A DNA stretch of 64,000 nucleotides, taken from Portulaca oleracea (taxonomy: Eukaryota; Streptophyta; Magnoliopsida; Caryophyllales; Portulacaceae). Under the pieces are notes generated by a model. The model saw only the letters and a list, made by a program, of their open reading frames with translations, was not told the origin of the DNA and did not search any database. The position numbers and the translations under genes were made by a program. The stretch covers positions 26,691,817 through 26,755,816 of the forward strand of contig CM055876.1 in the NCBI GenBank assembly GCA_029582165.1, written 5' to 3'. Within the stretch, counting starts at the first letter, position 1. Each line of letters begins with the position of its first letter. This document shows positions 33,348 through 45,323 of this stretch, one piece after another.

Positions 33348-33828
33348 AAGATATGACGAAACAAATCAAGAGAAGTGTTCAAGACTCTCCAAGAGAGACT
33401 CTGTTATGCTTATGTATCAATTATAACTAACTCATCATATGTATTGCGTTTGTGTGCTGTGTGGTCTCCTTTGGCCAAAAAATAAATAAATAAAAGTTCC
33501 TGTACTCATAAAAAATAAAAACATACTCAAGATAGTGAGATTACTTATTTGTTATTTTTTTGGGCCATTGTCCTCTCTGGCGGATCTCGGGGTACGGCGA
33601 CGGTGGCCACGATCACCGTTAACTATATAAAAAATTAATAAATTAGTATAATTTGGAATAAAAAATTATAGATTTTATGTTTATCATATAAAATAACAGT
33701 ATATTGGTGACCATCAATAAAAAGGTCGGGATCTGCCACCTCTATTATTATCAGATATATATTGAGCTTATTGTACGATCTTATAAAAGTACACTAGAAT
33801 TCTTCTATCTTTTCATTTGTAGCAAATC

Positions 33829-34032
33829 ATGCACACATTTCACCGCATGATTGCCACAACCCACCACATTTTACCGCAAATCATTACTTTTCTCCTCTAC
33901 TTTTTACATTCTCTCTCCTCATCTACCACACATACCAATAACCTACCACAATTCCACCACACCCCACCACAATTCCACCACACCTCACCACACCATGCCA
34001 TGCCGCAAAATACCGCATAAAAGAACAGGAAT
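33829..34032. mobile_element. Tourist-like MITE, family A, copy 4 (left end lost)
   Basis: The right end TACCGCATAAAAGAACAGG is typical of family A. The interior repeats ATTCCACCACACC and TCTCCTCTACTTTTTACATT as in copy 1. The left end is eroded. Confidence 0.65.
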
Positions 34033-36038
34033 AAATTTCTTCCATGGATAAAACTGATACTTGAAACTTCGTTGGAAGAGAACAAAAAAGTAATAAAATT
34101 CGGACCAAGTACGATTACACTCCATGGCTGTGATGCTTGTCTCCAGTATCCCCTTTCTAGATTGTCGACCGATGAAATGTACAACGGCTATAATCCAAAC
34201 AGCTATGCTACCAGAATTTTGAATAACGTGGGGCATGGAACGACACTTTAATTCAATTCTTTTTTTAAAAAAAAAAATAAAGTTGCAAAATGAATAAATT
34301 AAAATTAGGAAAAAAAGCGGATGATCAAATACAACACGCTCTCACCGAAAAGGGCAAATGGAAAGGGCAGGCAGAGGCAGGCAGGTTATGCATTGTGATT
34401 AACGCGGAATATTTATTTGTTTATTTCATATGCTTTTTTCCATTTTAGATTCTTGGCTCTCTTTTTTTTATATTTTTAGCAAAGCATTGCCAAAAAGTTA
34501 CTGTTTTGCTTGCATCATCTGATTTTACAGGTAGTTGCCAACATAGCCAATCAGAATCAATCCTTGTGATCAGGCTTGACGGTGTACCAAATTTTAGCTA
34601 TTACAAAGTGGGATGACACGAGTGTTATGTCAAATCACACTTAAATTTCTTGTTTTTCATTAAATTAATATTATCATAATTTCCAACATTAATTTTTTAT
34701 TAATGTTATTAATTATTAAAATGTGTTAGCTACTTCAACAATGATAAATGATACTCTAAACGAACCAATCCCATCTATTAGGTATATTTTAGACGTTTTT
34801 TTTTTAAATTTTAAAATCTTAGGCATATTTTAGACATTTTTTTTAAAATAAAAATTATGGATAAAAGTGTGATTTTGTCCCATTTATATGTGGTATTATA
34901 GTGTTAGAAATCAATTATATAATTTTCTTTCAATTTAATATGGAAATATATATATATATATATATATATTTTACATAAAGAAAAAACATTTAAGAGATGT
35001 CTTATCCTAAAACTTGTATATCTTTTTATTACAAAAATGTTATTGTATTAATTAACAACTAATAAGGATTTGTTTAAGTGAGTTAACAATGATTCTTCTT
35101 AATTCTGATCTTGTTTTTGAGTTATATTGTGTAGAAAATCTTGACTTTATGAGCAGACAATATCTCAACATTTGCAACAGGTTTTCAAGATAAAAAAAAT
35201 TGTCCTATGAAAAAAAAGAAGAATTAAATTGAATTATAATACCATACAGAAATTTACTGTTAATTACTATATAAATGGGCAAGAAAGGGCACAAATATAA
35301 TTTTAGCAATGTTGACCCCCCCCCTCTTTTTTTTTTAAGGGAATAATGTTGAACTTAAACCTAAGGGGTAGCTCATTTGCTAAGTTAACTTGGATAATCT
35401 ATTTTCTTTAAAAATTTAAGAATACAGTCATTAAATAGTAGCTCAATTTACAAAGGAGAAGAGAATTGATTTGGTTGATAAAGATCTTTTAAGTTTAAAC
35501 TTAATATGAAATATGAGATAAACAAGATTTTTCTTTCATTTTAGTTCTCTCGACTTTGGTTTAACATTTTTTCTGGATGAAATTTGGTTCTTCAGTTCTG
35601 CATCTATTAACCGAAGTTATTGTGATATTCTGGTAGCTTGGTAAGTCAGGTCGCTAATTTGGGCTATGTACGAGGTGTTAGTCTTTTTTTTTTTATATAT
35701 ATATATTTTGGCGTAGTCGTTGGCTGTGTTGTGTTGTTTCTTTGCTTCTTTTATTGGACTTGTTTGTTTGATTATTTGGCTCAAGGCTTCTCACAGTCAT
35801 GTTTGCTCGAGATTTCAGGAGCTTAAACAAGAATTATCTAATAGGGTTTCTTACCTCTCTTTAGAAGTTGGAGTTTCAGATAACGTTTGCTTGGCTTCAT
35901 TGGCCAGAGCTCATGAGATCTTAGCTGTGTTGAAAGAATTGGTTAGCTTGAAAAGAATGTTGGTTATCTCTTCTCGAGTCAAAAATTGTATCCATCCAAC
36001 TTAACTCTTTGGTTGATACCTAGGGTATTGGGAGAAAC
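34033..36038. other. AT-rich intergenic DNA
   Basis: No gene recognised. It contains an (AT)n run at 34946-34969. An open frame at about 35819-36003 (ELKQELSNRVSYLSLEVGVS) has no known match and may belong to the LINE that follows. Confidence 0.4.
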
Positions 36039-37039
36039 ATTTTCTCCGTACATATTTATTGAAAATCTACCGCACAACATGGGGAACTCAAGGTTTAGCT
36101 TTGGCGTTGTCGATGCTTATGTTCCCTAAAAAATTGGTGAAAATGGAAAGAAATTTAGTTTTCTTAGTTTTGCAAATAGGGAAGAAGACAATATTGCTAT
36201 TGAAGGTTTGAACCAAAGAGTTGTTGAACATAGAAAGTTGTGTGTCTCTTGGGCTAAATGTCTTAAAAATCAATCTAATAGGCTACCTATTCGAGTAAAA
36301 TATGTTCGGAAATGGGTCCCTAAAAGGCAAATTGAAGATGGATTGCATTCGCTTAGGGGCGAAGCATTGGTAGGGTCAAAGGGGGCATGGCTCCCCCAAG
36401 CCCTAGCAGTTTTATATGTATTTGTACTAAAAATGTCAAGAATTTGGAGTTAGTGTATTGGTAATATTTTTAAAATATTTTTGGAGGTCTTAGATTCAAA
36501 CCCTCTTATTGCTTAGTTTTTTTTTTTGTTTCTTTCCCTTTCCTGGAATTTTAGCTTTTTCATTCTATTGTTCTTACTTAAAAATATTATATATAATAAC
36601 ACTTTTTATCTTATATAAGACTTTAGCACCTAGTAAAACCTAATCTGGCCCCCGTTGACTTACACAGCTAGCTTCGCCCTTGCATTCGGCGAATGGAAAG
36701 CCTAATTCGACTCCATGGAGTGAGAATATGAATGGTATGGAAAACAGTATGGATGTGAATACAGTTGTTAGTGACTCACTAGAGGAAATAATAGGCATTG
36801 AATCCATTTCAAGCACAACCATCAGGACTCCAATTGGAGGTAGTGAGGTTTGCCCCAAGTCTGCAAGTAGGATGATCTATAGAGATGTCCTTTTGAGAGA
36901 GTTTCGATCCAATGACGACCATGATAGTGGAAAGGTGGTTGATTTAGATTATGAGCGCATTATTAGTAATGTAGTTTACTCATTTGCTATTGATCTTAGT
37001 TCAAACTTGCCTCTTGATGCTGAAGGCTCCATCTTTTAG
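36039..37039 (+). pseudogene. LINE ORF1 with RRM domain, split by a MITE
   Basis: The frame reads YIFIENLPHNMG (RNP2-like), FGVVDAYVP, a TAA stop, KIGENGKKFSFLSFANREED (RNP1-like), AIEGLNQRVVEHRKLCVSWA and RVKYVRKWVPKRQIEDGLHS. It then breaks at the hAT MITE and resumes with ANGKPNSTPWSENMN through RMIYRDVLLREF to a TAG at 37039. An RRM followed by a YRDVL-type segment is the layout of ORF1 in BNR-type LINEs described from Beta and other dicots. The RRM would bind element RNA. No ORF2 follows; the region is cut by the LTR element starting at 37259. Confidence 0.7.
36352..36680. mobile_element. hAT-type MITE inside LINE ORF1 (329 bp)
   Basis: The ends CTTAGGGGCGAAGC and GCTTCGCCCT are inverted repeats of the widespread plant hAT type with GGGGC(G)GAGC ends. 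The 8-bp TGCATTCG is duplicated exactly (36344-36351, 36681-36688). Confidence 0.88.
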
Positions 37040-37258
37040 GGCAACTTAATTATAGGGTTGTTACTATGAGGAGTACGTATGACTCTTAAGAAAGAAAAAA
37101 GACAACTGATGAGTCAGAGAACTTCGTGAAATCCTTTCATGATAGCTTGGATGAGAAGGTATGCAAAGCGGCAAAGATTAGATGCGATATAGGCATCATT
37201 CGTGATGATTCAAAAATTGTTGCGAAGTTAATTAAGGAAATCGAGAAGAGAAAGGAAC

Positions 37259-37430
37259 TGGAGAGGATCGCATGGAGGGGAGATGATTAGCTTTAGTAGT
37301 TGAATGGATTCGATAATCACAAAAACAAGAGCCTTGAACACTCAAAAGTTGCTGAATCGGTGGCTTATCCATCATGCCATTGAACACAAGCCCGGCTACG
37401 GAAGCTCGGACCCGAACCCGATATAGTTCA
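37259..37430 (-). repeat. 3' LTR of the short-LTR element
   Basis: A 172-bp LTR with TG...CA ends on both strands. Its sequence recurs at 42688-42846 with modest divergence. Confidence 0.88.
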
Positions 37431-37627
37431 TACTCCCCCTCTTGAAAAAGAGTTGCCCTCAACTCTTGGGAGTTAAAATGAAGGCACGCTCCATGGCTCG
37501 GCCACCCGTTACATGAACCCTCCAACAACCCGATCATGATCACGCTATTAACTCCACCCTGCTTGAAGAAATAGGAATTCTTGAAGAGGTTTAGGGGTGA
37601 AGGATAAAGGACGGAAGTAGGAAAATT

Positions 37628-38950
37628 TTATGGAGTTAGGGAAAACTCTTTCTCTCTTGGTTTGGTACAAGGTAAAGACAAAGCAAGAGGTAGCTCGTCC
37701 TCACCAAGAGCACACTCATCTCGTGTTTCACTCAAAAGGAGGTTCCTCAACTCACTTCCCACCCAGGTTTTGCTTTCGTGTTTTAATGGTGGTTTCAAAG
37801 GAATAGAGAGAACACGATGTAGGAAACACCAAATGAGGGGCATAAGGGCATCAATGTACCTCGGGGGTAGTGAAAGTAGCAAGGGTGTGATGGATAATGA
37901 CCCAATTGACATCCAAATAGAATCCTCGAACAACCAATGACGACCAAACAACATGTATGACCCATTCAAAGAGTTCATTTCACCACGACCAACATTCAAA
38001 CAATATTCACCGAAGGACCACACAAATGAAGAGCTCATAAACATTGGTTGAACTAGAATCAAGGCATCATCAAACCCAAATTTGCCACTAAACACCAAAC
38101 GAACACCAAGATTCTTAGCATTCCACTCAAAAGATAGTGAATTCTCAATCGTGGAAATCACATGCTCATCATGCAACTTATCACGCCAACAATCATTCTC
38201 AAACAACCAATGCCTCCCAAGGATCATGCACGACTCACCCAAAGACTCTACACCACAACGTCCATCTTTCAAGCATGATTCAATGAATTTCAAAGGAGAG
38301 TCTTCGGTTACCTTGTTTTTCCCTCATGGAGAAGAATTTGAGTGCCCATGGGTGGAAGGGAATGGGAGTCATCGCCATTGTTGTTTAATTCCTTAGTTGG
38401 TGGCAATGATAAAACCAAAGGAACTTCTTCTTGGGCCTTTTCAACAATGATGAGAGGAGGGGCAAGACCGATGTTCTCAACCTCCTCGTGGCATGGAGTT
38501 TCACCAAGCTCACCATGTACAACAAGAAGCTCACGAGGTTTCCCTTCATCGGCCGCAAGGACATTACCCACGTCCATTGAACTTTCCTTTTTCTCAACCT
38601 CGCTCCTCAAACTTTCCAAGTGTGGAAGTGAGGTTTTGCTCATCAACACCTTCTACCATGTCACTTGTATGCTCCTCCACACCAAAAGATTCCTCAATCA
38701 AAGCTTTAACCATAGCCATCTTTGGACATTGCAAGGAATCGTGTCCCACACATCTACGTTTGACACACTTCCGGGATTGACCTTGGAGATTCAAAACAAT
38801 GTTGTTCGCTTGGACCTTAAGGTTCTCAAGAATCCGCTCGATGGTGGAGAATCGATTGTCAATGGTTTTGAATCGGTTCTCGATAGTTCGAAGTAGAGGA
38901 CTACCTCGGTGGCTTGGTTCCTCTCGATTGGAGTGAACTTCTTCGTCCAT
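37628..38950 (-). pseudogene. Frameshifted gag-like frames of the short-LTR element
   Basis: Three minus-strand frames follow one another: 38950-38594, 38649-38308 and 38293-37628. The first and third share a frame; the middle one is shifted, so two frameshifts probably break one protein of about 440 residues. The first has RTIENRFKTIDNRFSTIERI (coiled-coil-like heptads) and a Cys/His stretch CVKRRCVGHDSLQC that could be a degraded knuckle. Downstream at 37543-37430 the same frame reads FNSQELRATLFQEGEYELYR, resembling the tail of Ty3/gypsy polyproteins just before the 3' LTR. This suggests a gypsy deletion derivative. I do not recognise the family. Confidence 0.5.
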
Positions 38951-39286
38951 ATCGAGGGAAGGGTATAGGACGGATTGTGTTTGGGATGTTTTTTTTGTGG
39001 AGTTTGGGGGTTTTCTTGTAGTTGGTTAGTGTTTGGCTAAGGGTTCTTTGTGTTTTTTTCACTTGGACATTTCATCGAACACCTTCCGTGCACAATTTCC
39101 AACTTCCACCACAAAGCTCCAAATGACTTCAAAAACACCAAATACAAACATACAATGTATTCCAAAACTCTTGGATAACACAGGGAATGGGGAACACCAA
39201 TATTCAATCAAATCCAACAAAACCCAATACTAGAGAAACTATACTAGCATGAACAATGAACAAACTCAAGCTAGAACAAACATTGA

Positions 39287-39331
39287 GCTCTGATACCAAA
39301 TGGAGCGGTTCAGGATAAGCTCTGCTACCAA
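39287..39331 (-). promoter_or_regulatory. Doubled primer-binding site
   Basis: On the minus strand TGGTAGCAGAGC (39331-39320) and TGGTATCAGAGC (39298-39287) each follow an LTR-like end CTCCATT. The second is preceded by TGAACCGCTCCA, the first six and last six bases of the LTR. Confidence 0.7.
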
Positions 39332-39345
39332 ATGGAGAGGATCGC

Positions 39346-42300
39346 TGTAATAACCCGCCCCAAAATCGCGATTAATTAAGCGTTAATACCGTAATTATCT
39401 AAATTGCGTATAAATTTTTCGCGTTTATTTTCAAGTATTATCTATTTTATCGGTGTCAGGTTTCGTGCAGGAGATGGCAAAGCGTATCAAGTATCGGAAT
39501 TATAAGTTCCAAAATTATTTTATTTACCTATTAAGTAAATTCGTATCGGGTTACCGTATACGTAATTTTAATCGGAAAAAGGGTTTAATTATTTTACTTC
39601 TAGAAGATTATATTTTATTATTCCAAAACTCAATTTATTTTATTTGAGTTATATTTATTTTATTTAATTTAAGTACAAGTGGTATTTATTTTCTATTTAT
39701 TTAATTTTTCCGTTCAAGTTCTATTTTATTTCAACCCGATTGTTATCGGTTAATTTTATCTTGTACTAAACTAGCTATATAAATTTATTATATTTATAAT
39801 TATCCTACCTAATGTTATATTTTCAGATTTTAAGTGGGTTATAGTTGTATTGTTAAGTTGATTGGAATATATATTAGTAGAGTTAACTAGAGGACCCATT
39901 TCTTCCTCATTCTAATTCAAACCCACTTCCACTTTCTCTCTCTACAAACCCATTCCCTCTTTGCTCTCTGCTCCACCCAGCCGTGCCCCTGCCCAGCCGA
40001 CGTCCGACCACCGCCGGCCATCATTTCCGGCCGCCGTCGCCGCCAGAAGCCACCGGCCGGCCACCCCTTCTCCTCCTCTCTTGAATTTCATCCAATTTTA
40101 ACCCAAAGGGTAATTTCTAAAACCCCCAATTTCACTCTTTTATACCCTAATCTGATTTTCATGATAATTACATGTTATTCTTGTCAATTTTTACTTCTTT
40201 TACTCTCTTTTAGTGTAATTTTCAGTTTATGGTTATTAGGGTTTAATTTTGAAAGAGATACATGTGTAATTTGGGTTGTTCTTGAGATATCTTTGATGGA
40301 TTTATGTTGGATGATGATAAAATCATGTTGCATGTTGTTTCTTGGTGAATTTCTAAGCTTAAGGACAGATTATAAAGTATGAAGTTGTTGATTCAAGTGT
40401 TATAAGGTTTAATTTGGGTGAATTAAGTGTATTTTGAGGTAAAAATTACTAGAATGTGTTATTGGTATTGAATTCATGGTTGCATGTCATTCTTGAAGCT
40501 TTTGATGAGCTTATTTAGGTGTTATAATTTCTGGAAATATGGTAGATTTTAGCCAAGTAGAGTTTAATGGAGAATGATCACAAGTTTGGGAGCTTAAATC
40601 ACCATTAGAGTCAATTTCAAGAGCTAAAAACGTTCTGCCCAGTTCTGGAAATTTTCGGAATTTTTAAAGTTGGATTTTTGCCCAGATTTTTGCTCCATTA
40701 GATAGCCCAAAGTATTAGAAAACCATAGGCTTTGGAATTTCTAAATTCCGTCTTGAATCGACCAAGTTATGAGCAAAACCGTGAAACCGGATTTTTACAT
40801 ACGAGTTTAAAGTCAGTAGGTTATGAGCTATTTTTCGACCTCTTAGAGATTTCTTTGGTTTTTGAGGAAAACATGAGAGTTTTAGATTATGCCGCGAGCT
40901 TTCCGAAAAGGTATGGTTTGTAGTCATACGATATCGGGAGTATAAGTTATAAGCCCCGGAAACCGGGTTGTCCTGTGTGAATATTCTGCCCAATTTATAA
41001 GTGGTAAAAAAACCCATTTCTAAGGTTCTAAGCTAAGTCAATAAGGGTCCTTAAGCCTTGATAAATGATGATTATAAATTATAACCTCGAGTTAAGCCTT
41101 TAAGTGGAGAAGTATAGTTAGAAACCGGGTTATGTCCCAAAGTTATTTATCCAAAAATAAGAGTTTGAGAATAAGTTTTACGTGCCTCCCGGTGAACATT
41201 AAGTTAATAATTCGATACCTTTGAGTTGGTTAAAGTATCTATCTACCTAAGGTCGTCCAAGTTCTAAATAGTTCTTATGATGAGTTTCCTAAAGTCTCAA
41301 CTCACGGATTTTTCCCCTCAAATTACATTACCTATCTTTCTTCCATCGTTTACTCCATCAATATTATCCTTCTAAGTAAATCTCAAGGGAATTTTTCTAA
41401 TTTCATATTCAACCTCTAATCTTTTAATCTCATCTTTCATCAATCAAGTTATCCTTCAAAAGATACAAGTTCCATCTATCGATTCTACCTTTCTACGTCA
41501 ATTTCTATATAATTTCAACCCAAACCCTTTATTTTCATTGATTCAGCTGCTGTCCGGGCCCATTTTGGGACCCTTCCTTCATTTTTAGCCTCTGGCCCTT
41601 TCATCAAAGTTGTAGATCTCATTTTTCCTATTCCGGGATATACTCTTTTGCTTTATTCGATTTTCCTAGCCCGAGTTATACCTTGAACATTATCTTTACT
41701 TAAACCTGAAATTTTATTTCTAAAAAGTCGTGTTAATTATTTTACTAAGTTTCTAAGTTTATGATTCTAATTTAGAACCTTGTTGGTTCTTCGTTATTAT
41801 TTATTTCCGTCTTAGCCGTCAAGTTGCAAGCGCCATCTCCAAGCCGAGCCGCACCACCCAAGTTTTTAGCGTCTCAAGGTACGCAAATTGTCCAACCTTT
41901 ACCGCCTTCGTGCGAGCTAATTCATGTTCTACCAAGTTTTATGCTTTATGCAAGTCTTTTATGCTTTAAAGTGGACCCATCTTATGTTATATAAAGTTTA
42001 ATTATGTTTTTAGCACTCCTGATCAGAGTGTCCCGACCTGGCCAGTGTCGACCGTTTAACGGTCACCCAATCCAAATCTCGATCGATTTGGGCATACGCG
42101 TGTGTGAGGTGCTTGCACCGATCATGAGGGTTCCACGTTTTTCATTCCTATAGCTAAGTTCAGCTTTACTTATTTATGTCTTATGCTTAATTCTTTAAGT
42201 TTATCTATGTTTATCCCCTTTCCCGTTTTCAAAATGAATTTAAATGCCGGCACTGAAACCGTTTTCGAACGGTTTTACGTGTTGGAGGTTTAAATCTTGA

Positions 42301-42682
42301 GTGTTTCCCACTCACCTTCGTTGTTTTAATGTTTTGTTTTAGGAGGCTCGAGTTCTCGTGGTCCAAGCAAGTCTGCTCCAAAGTAGCTCCATGAGTTGAG
42401 GTAGTCCCTAAGCTAAGTTATGGATGGAAGCCAAATTTTGCGCTTTGGAAGACTCTCGCAGATGTTTAAGTTTATGTATCTATATTTTTCAACGGATTGT
42501 ATCAACTATGTATTGGGTTTGGAGTTAGTTTTCCTTGTGGTTTAAAAAGTGTTAGTGTTTTGTGGTTGCCTTGTCTCTTTCGGGACGGCGGTAATGCCCC
42601 GGTCAAGTATTTCCGCTGCGCTAATCATGAATTTGGGTGCTAAGTAAGCATTTAATTTGTGGTTTAAGATTGGGGTGTTACA
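39346..42682 (+). mobile_element. Solo LTR (TGTAATAACCCG type), 3.34 kb
   Basis: Begins TGTAATAACCCGCCCC and ends TTGGGGTGTTACA, with ATCGC on both sides (39341-39345, 42683-42687). No coding sequence or second LTR is present. Shared with the element at 49163-52195 are a GC-rich CCGCC/GGCC block near 40000, the GGTACGCA-TGTCC motif, a hairpin-rich block around 42010-42110 and TTTCCGCTGCGCTA near the 3' end. It is probably a long-LTR Ty3/gypsy family. Confidence 0.9.
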
Positions 42683-42846
42683 ATCGCGTGGAGGGAAGAT
42701 GATTAGCTTGAGTAGTTGAATGGATTCGATAATCACAAGAACAAGAGCCTTGAACACCCAAAGGTTGCTGAATCAGTGCCTTACCCATCATGCCATTGAA
42801 CACTAGCCCGACTACGAAAGCTCGGACCCGAACCCGATACGGTTCA

Positions 42847-43386
42847 GGAACAAAAAATAAAAGATTTATCCGAAAGTGTTATCTTGGTTAACTGAGTATG
42901 CTTTGGTGTTCTTTGTATTTTTTCCCCTCTAGCTGTCAAGTTGTTGTTTATTACAGTGTATTCAATTTTGTTGCATATACTATATATTCACCCTATTTTG
43001 AGCTTTATATAATCAAAAATAAAATTCGTCACATACTTCAATATTGTCATCCTTTTAGTTTGTAAACCACAAATTTCAATAAATTTCCTAATCATTAATG
43101 TATTCCCATTTTTTTTATCTCTTTTTTATAATTACATTAATTTTGTGATGAATTAGCTAGTGAAGATCTTTAACAATTCCATTTACTGTTTTTGATGGAT
43201 CTATTGTCTAATTTTTGTGCCAATTAAAGTTTGAAAATTTTTAACCATTAATTTCAGAAATTAATGTATATAATGTTTTATTATATGAAACTGTAATATT
43301 ATATTCGTAATAATAAGACATTGTCATAATAAAAATCATTGAAAACCGTAAATTATTTATTAAGTGACAAATAAAAAGAAAGTAGG

Positions 43387-43420
<34 letters not shown>

Positions 43421-43488
43421 GTCATTTGTTCAGTGAAAGCTCCTTGACTCCCTTAACTCATTACCGTAGAATCAATGAAGAAATGGTA
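42847..43488. other. AT-rich intergenic DNA
   Basis: No gene seen; it may include 3' LINE remnants after the LTR element's insertion site. An (ATT)n run lies at 43391-43420. Confidence 0.4.
43391..43420. repeat. (ATT)n microsatellite
   Basis: Ten ATT units in a row. Confidence 0.95.
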
Positions 43489-43770
43489 CTTCCTCCTTTT
43501 CAAATTATGTGTCACTTAAGATATAATTTTTAAAATCAAAAAAACTTTCAATTTACATTAATTTGCATTCTTGGAAATGAAAAAAAAAAGTGAAAAATGG
43601 TGAATAAAAAAGAAAAATGGTGAATAGAAAAGAAAAATTGAAGAAAAAGTTGTATTTAATAAGGTTAATTTGATAAATTAGTAAATGTAATATTGGAATT
43701 ACAAGGTGACAGATATTTTGGAAAAAAAAGAAAGTTAATTAAAACGACATATAATATGGGAAGGCGAGAG
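43489..43770. mobile_element. Stowaway MITE
   Basis: The ends CTTCCTCCTTTTCAAATTAT and ATAATATGGGAAGGCGAGAG are worn inverted repeats with TA on both sides (43487-43488, 43771-43772). The interior resembles 22082-22290 in inverted orientation. Confidence 0.65.
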
Positions 43771-44245
43771 TATTTATTAAGCGCATGTACAACACAATTT
43801 TAAATATGATTATCAATTATTGTATTAATGAAAATAACAAAAGAACCTAATTAATATTAGCCTCTTGTGTTTGTTTACAAAATAATTGGTGTTTGGTGAA
43901 CGGTTAACTATCTATAATTGTGATAAAGAAAAAGACTATCTATAATTGAAAGCTACTATTATTTATACATACAGATATTGAAATTCATAAATAAAATGCA
44001 TATGATGTATATATGTTCCATATAATACAAAATGGAACTTCTACAGTTATATTTATGCAAGAAGCTAACATAATTAAGTGCTAGATTTATGCTTATCCTC
44101 TCCTAATAAGTTGTTATTTCTCTGTCTTTGTTATCTCTCTCATGCATAATTGCATCTTTGTGGGGTCTTCTTCCCTTGCATTAATCCTTGCTTAGCCAAA
44201 TAAGAAACCTGTGGTTACAAGTTGTCAAAATTAGAAAGCTAAAAC
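43771..44245. other. AT-rich intergenic DNA
   Basis: Nothing recognisable was seen. Confidence 0.5.
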
Positions 44246-44547
44246 GACCATGTTCTTTTCTGTGGTTCTACACCGCACTTGTCATATTTTTTCATATTTA
44301 TCACAATTTTTTCATGCCATACCATACCGTTTCGCCTTTTACCACAGCAATCATAACTTTCTCTCTCCCCACTTTTCTCTCCCCTCGCTTTTCTCCTCTA
44401 CTTTTCACATTCTTTCTTCTCACCTATCATATTAATCGTTCTTACCACAACTTTTATCATATCTTATCATAATATACCACACTTTTTACAACATTGTCAT
44501 ATCATACCATTGACCGCACCCAATTTGCCGCACAAAAGAACATGGCC
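44246..44547. mobile_element. Tourist-like MITE, family A, copy 5
   Basis: The inverted ends are GACCATGTTCTTTTCTG and GCACAAAAGAACATGGCC. The C-rich arm runs on the plus strand, so it is opposite in orientation to copy 6 about 150 bp away. No clear target duplication. Confidence 0.8.
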
Positions 44548-44698
44548 AATCTCATATGATCATGCTTGAGTCAGATTTACTAAAATTACAAAATATATAT
44601 CACACAGTATTAAGGGCATGTTTTACAAGATTTGAGTAATTTCTTCACAATAGGAGTCAAAAATTCCCAAATGTTAATGTTTAACTAAGGTCTTGTTC

Positions 44699-44929
44699 TT
44701 TTCTGCAGTATTTTGCGGTATGGTGTGGTGTGGTGTGGTGGAATTGTGGTAGGTGATTGGTATGTAGGATAGGTGAGGAGAGAGAATGTAAAATGTAGAG
44801 GAGAAAAGTGATGAGAGAGAAAAGTGAGGAGAGAGAAAAGTAATAATTTGTGGTAAAGTGTGGTGAGTTATGACAAACTGCGGTATGCTGTGGTACCGCA
44901 GTTTGCCAACCGCAGAAAAGAACATGGCC
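44699..44929. mobile_element. Tourist-like MITE, family A, copy 6
   Basis: The ends GGTCTTGTTCTTTTCTGC and GCAGAAAAGAACATGGCC are near-perfect, with TAA on both sides (44696-44698, 44930-44932). Confidence 0.9.
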
Positions 44930-44991
44930 TAAACCTACAAATATAGTATAATTCAGCTATGATGTTAATATCTAAGCACGTTTCTTTAACC

Positions 44992-45323
44992 AAAAAATTA
45001 CTTAGGGGTACCCTAACTTTTGGTGAAATATTTTTCTGGTACCCCAACTTTTAAAAACTAATTAGAAATAATTAGGTGAATTTTCGGCCAATTATTTGAA
45101 TTCAACGGTGAGTTTTAGGCGGGAAATTGATTAAATGTTTTTGTGGATGAAAATGCTCTTTGTTTTCGTGGACGAAAATGATTTGAATCAATCGGAGGTT
45201 CGCCGGAAATTCACCTAGTAATTTCTAATCTTAAAAGTTAGGTTACCCAAAATTAGTTTTGAAAAGTTAGGGTACCAAAAAATTGTTTCTTCAAAAGTTA
45301 TGGTACATCTAAGTAATTTTTTG
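44992..45323. mobile_element. Mutator-like foldback MITE (332 bp)
   Basis: The ends AAAAAATTACTTAGGGGTAC and GTACATCTAAGTAATTTTTT are inverted repeats, with further GTACCCTAACTTTT motifs inside. A 10-bp duplication TTCTTTAACC flanks it (44982-44991, 45324-45333). Confidence 0.85.

Larger units (their letters stand above)
37259..42846 (-). mobile_element. Short-LTR retroelement with doubled primer-binding site, split by a solo LTR
   Basis: On the plus strand the left LTR is 37259-37430 (172 bp, TGGAGAGG...GTTCA). The right LTR is 39333-39345 plus 42688-42846, exactly 172 bp once the solo LTR and its duplicated ATCGC are removed. GGAAC flanks the whole element (37254-37258, 42847-42851). On the minus strand TGGTAGCAGAGC (39331-39320) follows the 5' LTR. 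A mini-LTR of 12 bp and a perfect TGGTATCAGAGC (39298-39287) come next. The purine tract AGAGGGGGAGTA precedes the 3' LTR. The 1.9-kb interior has worn frames and no recognisable pol. Confidence 0.88.
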
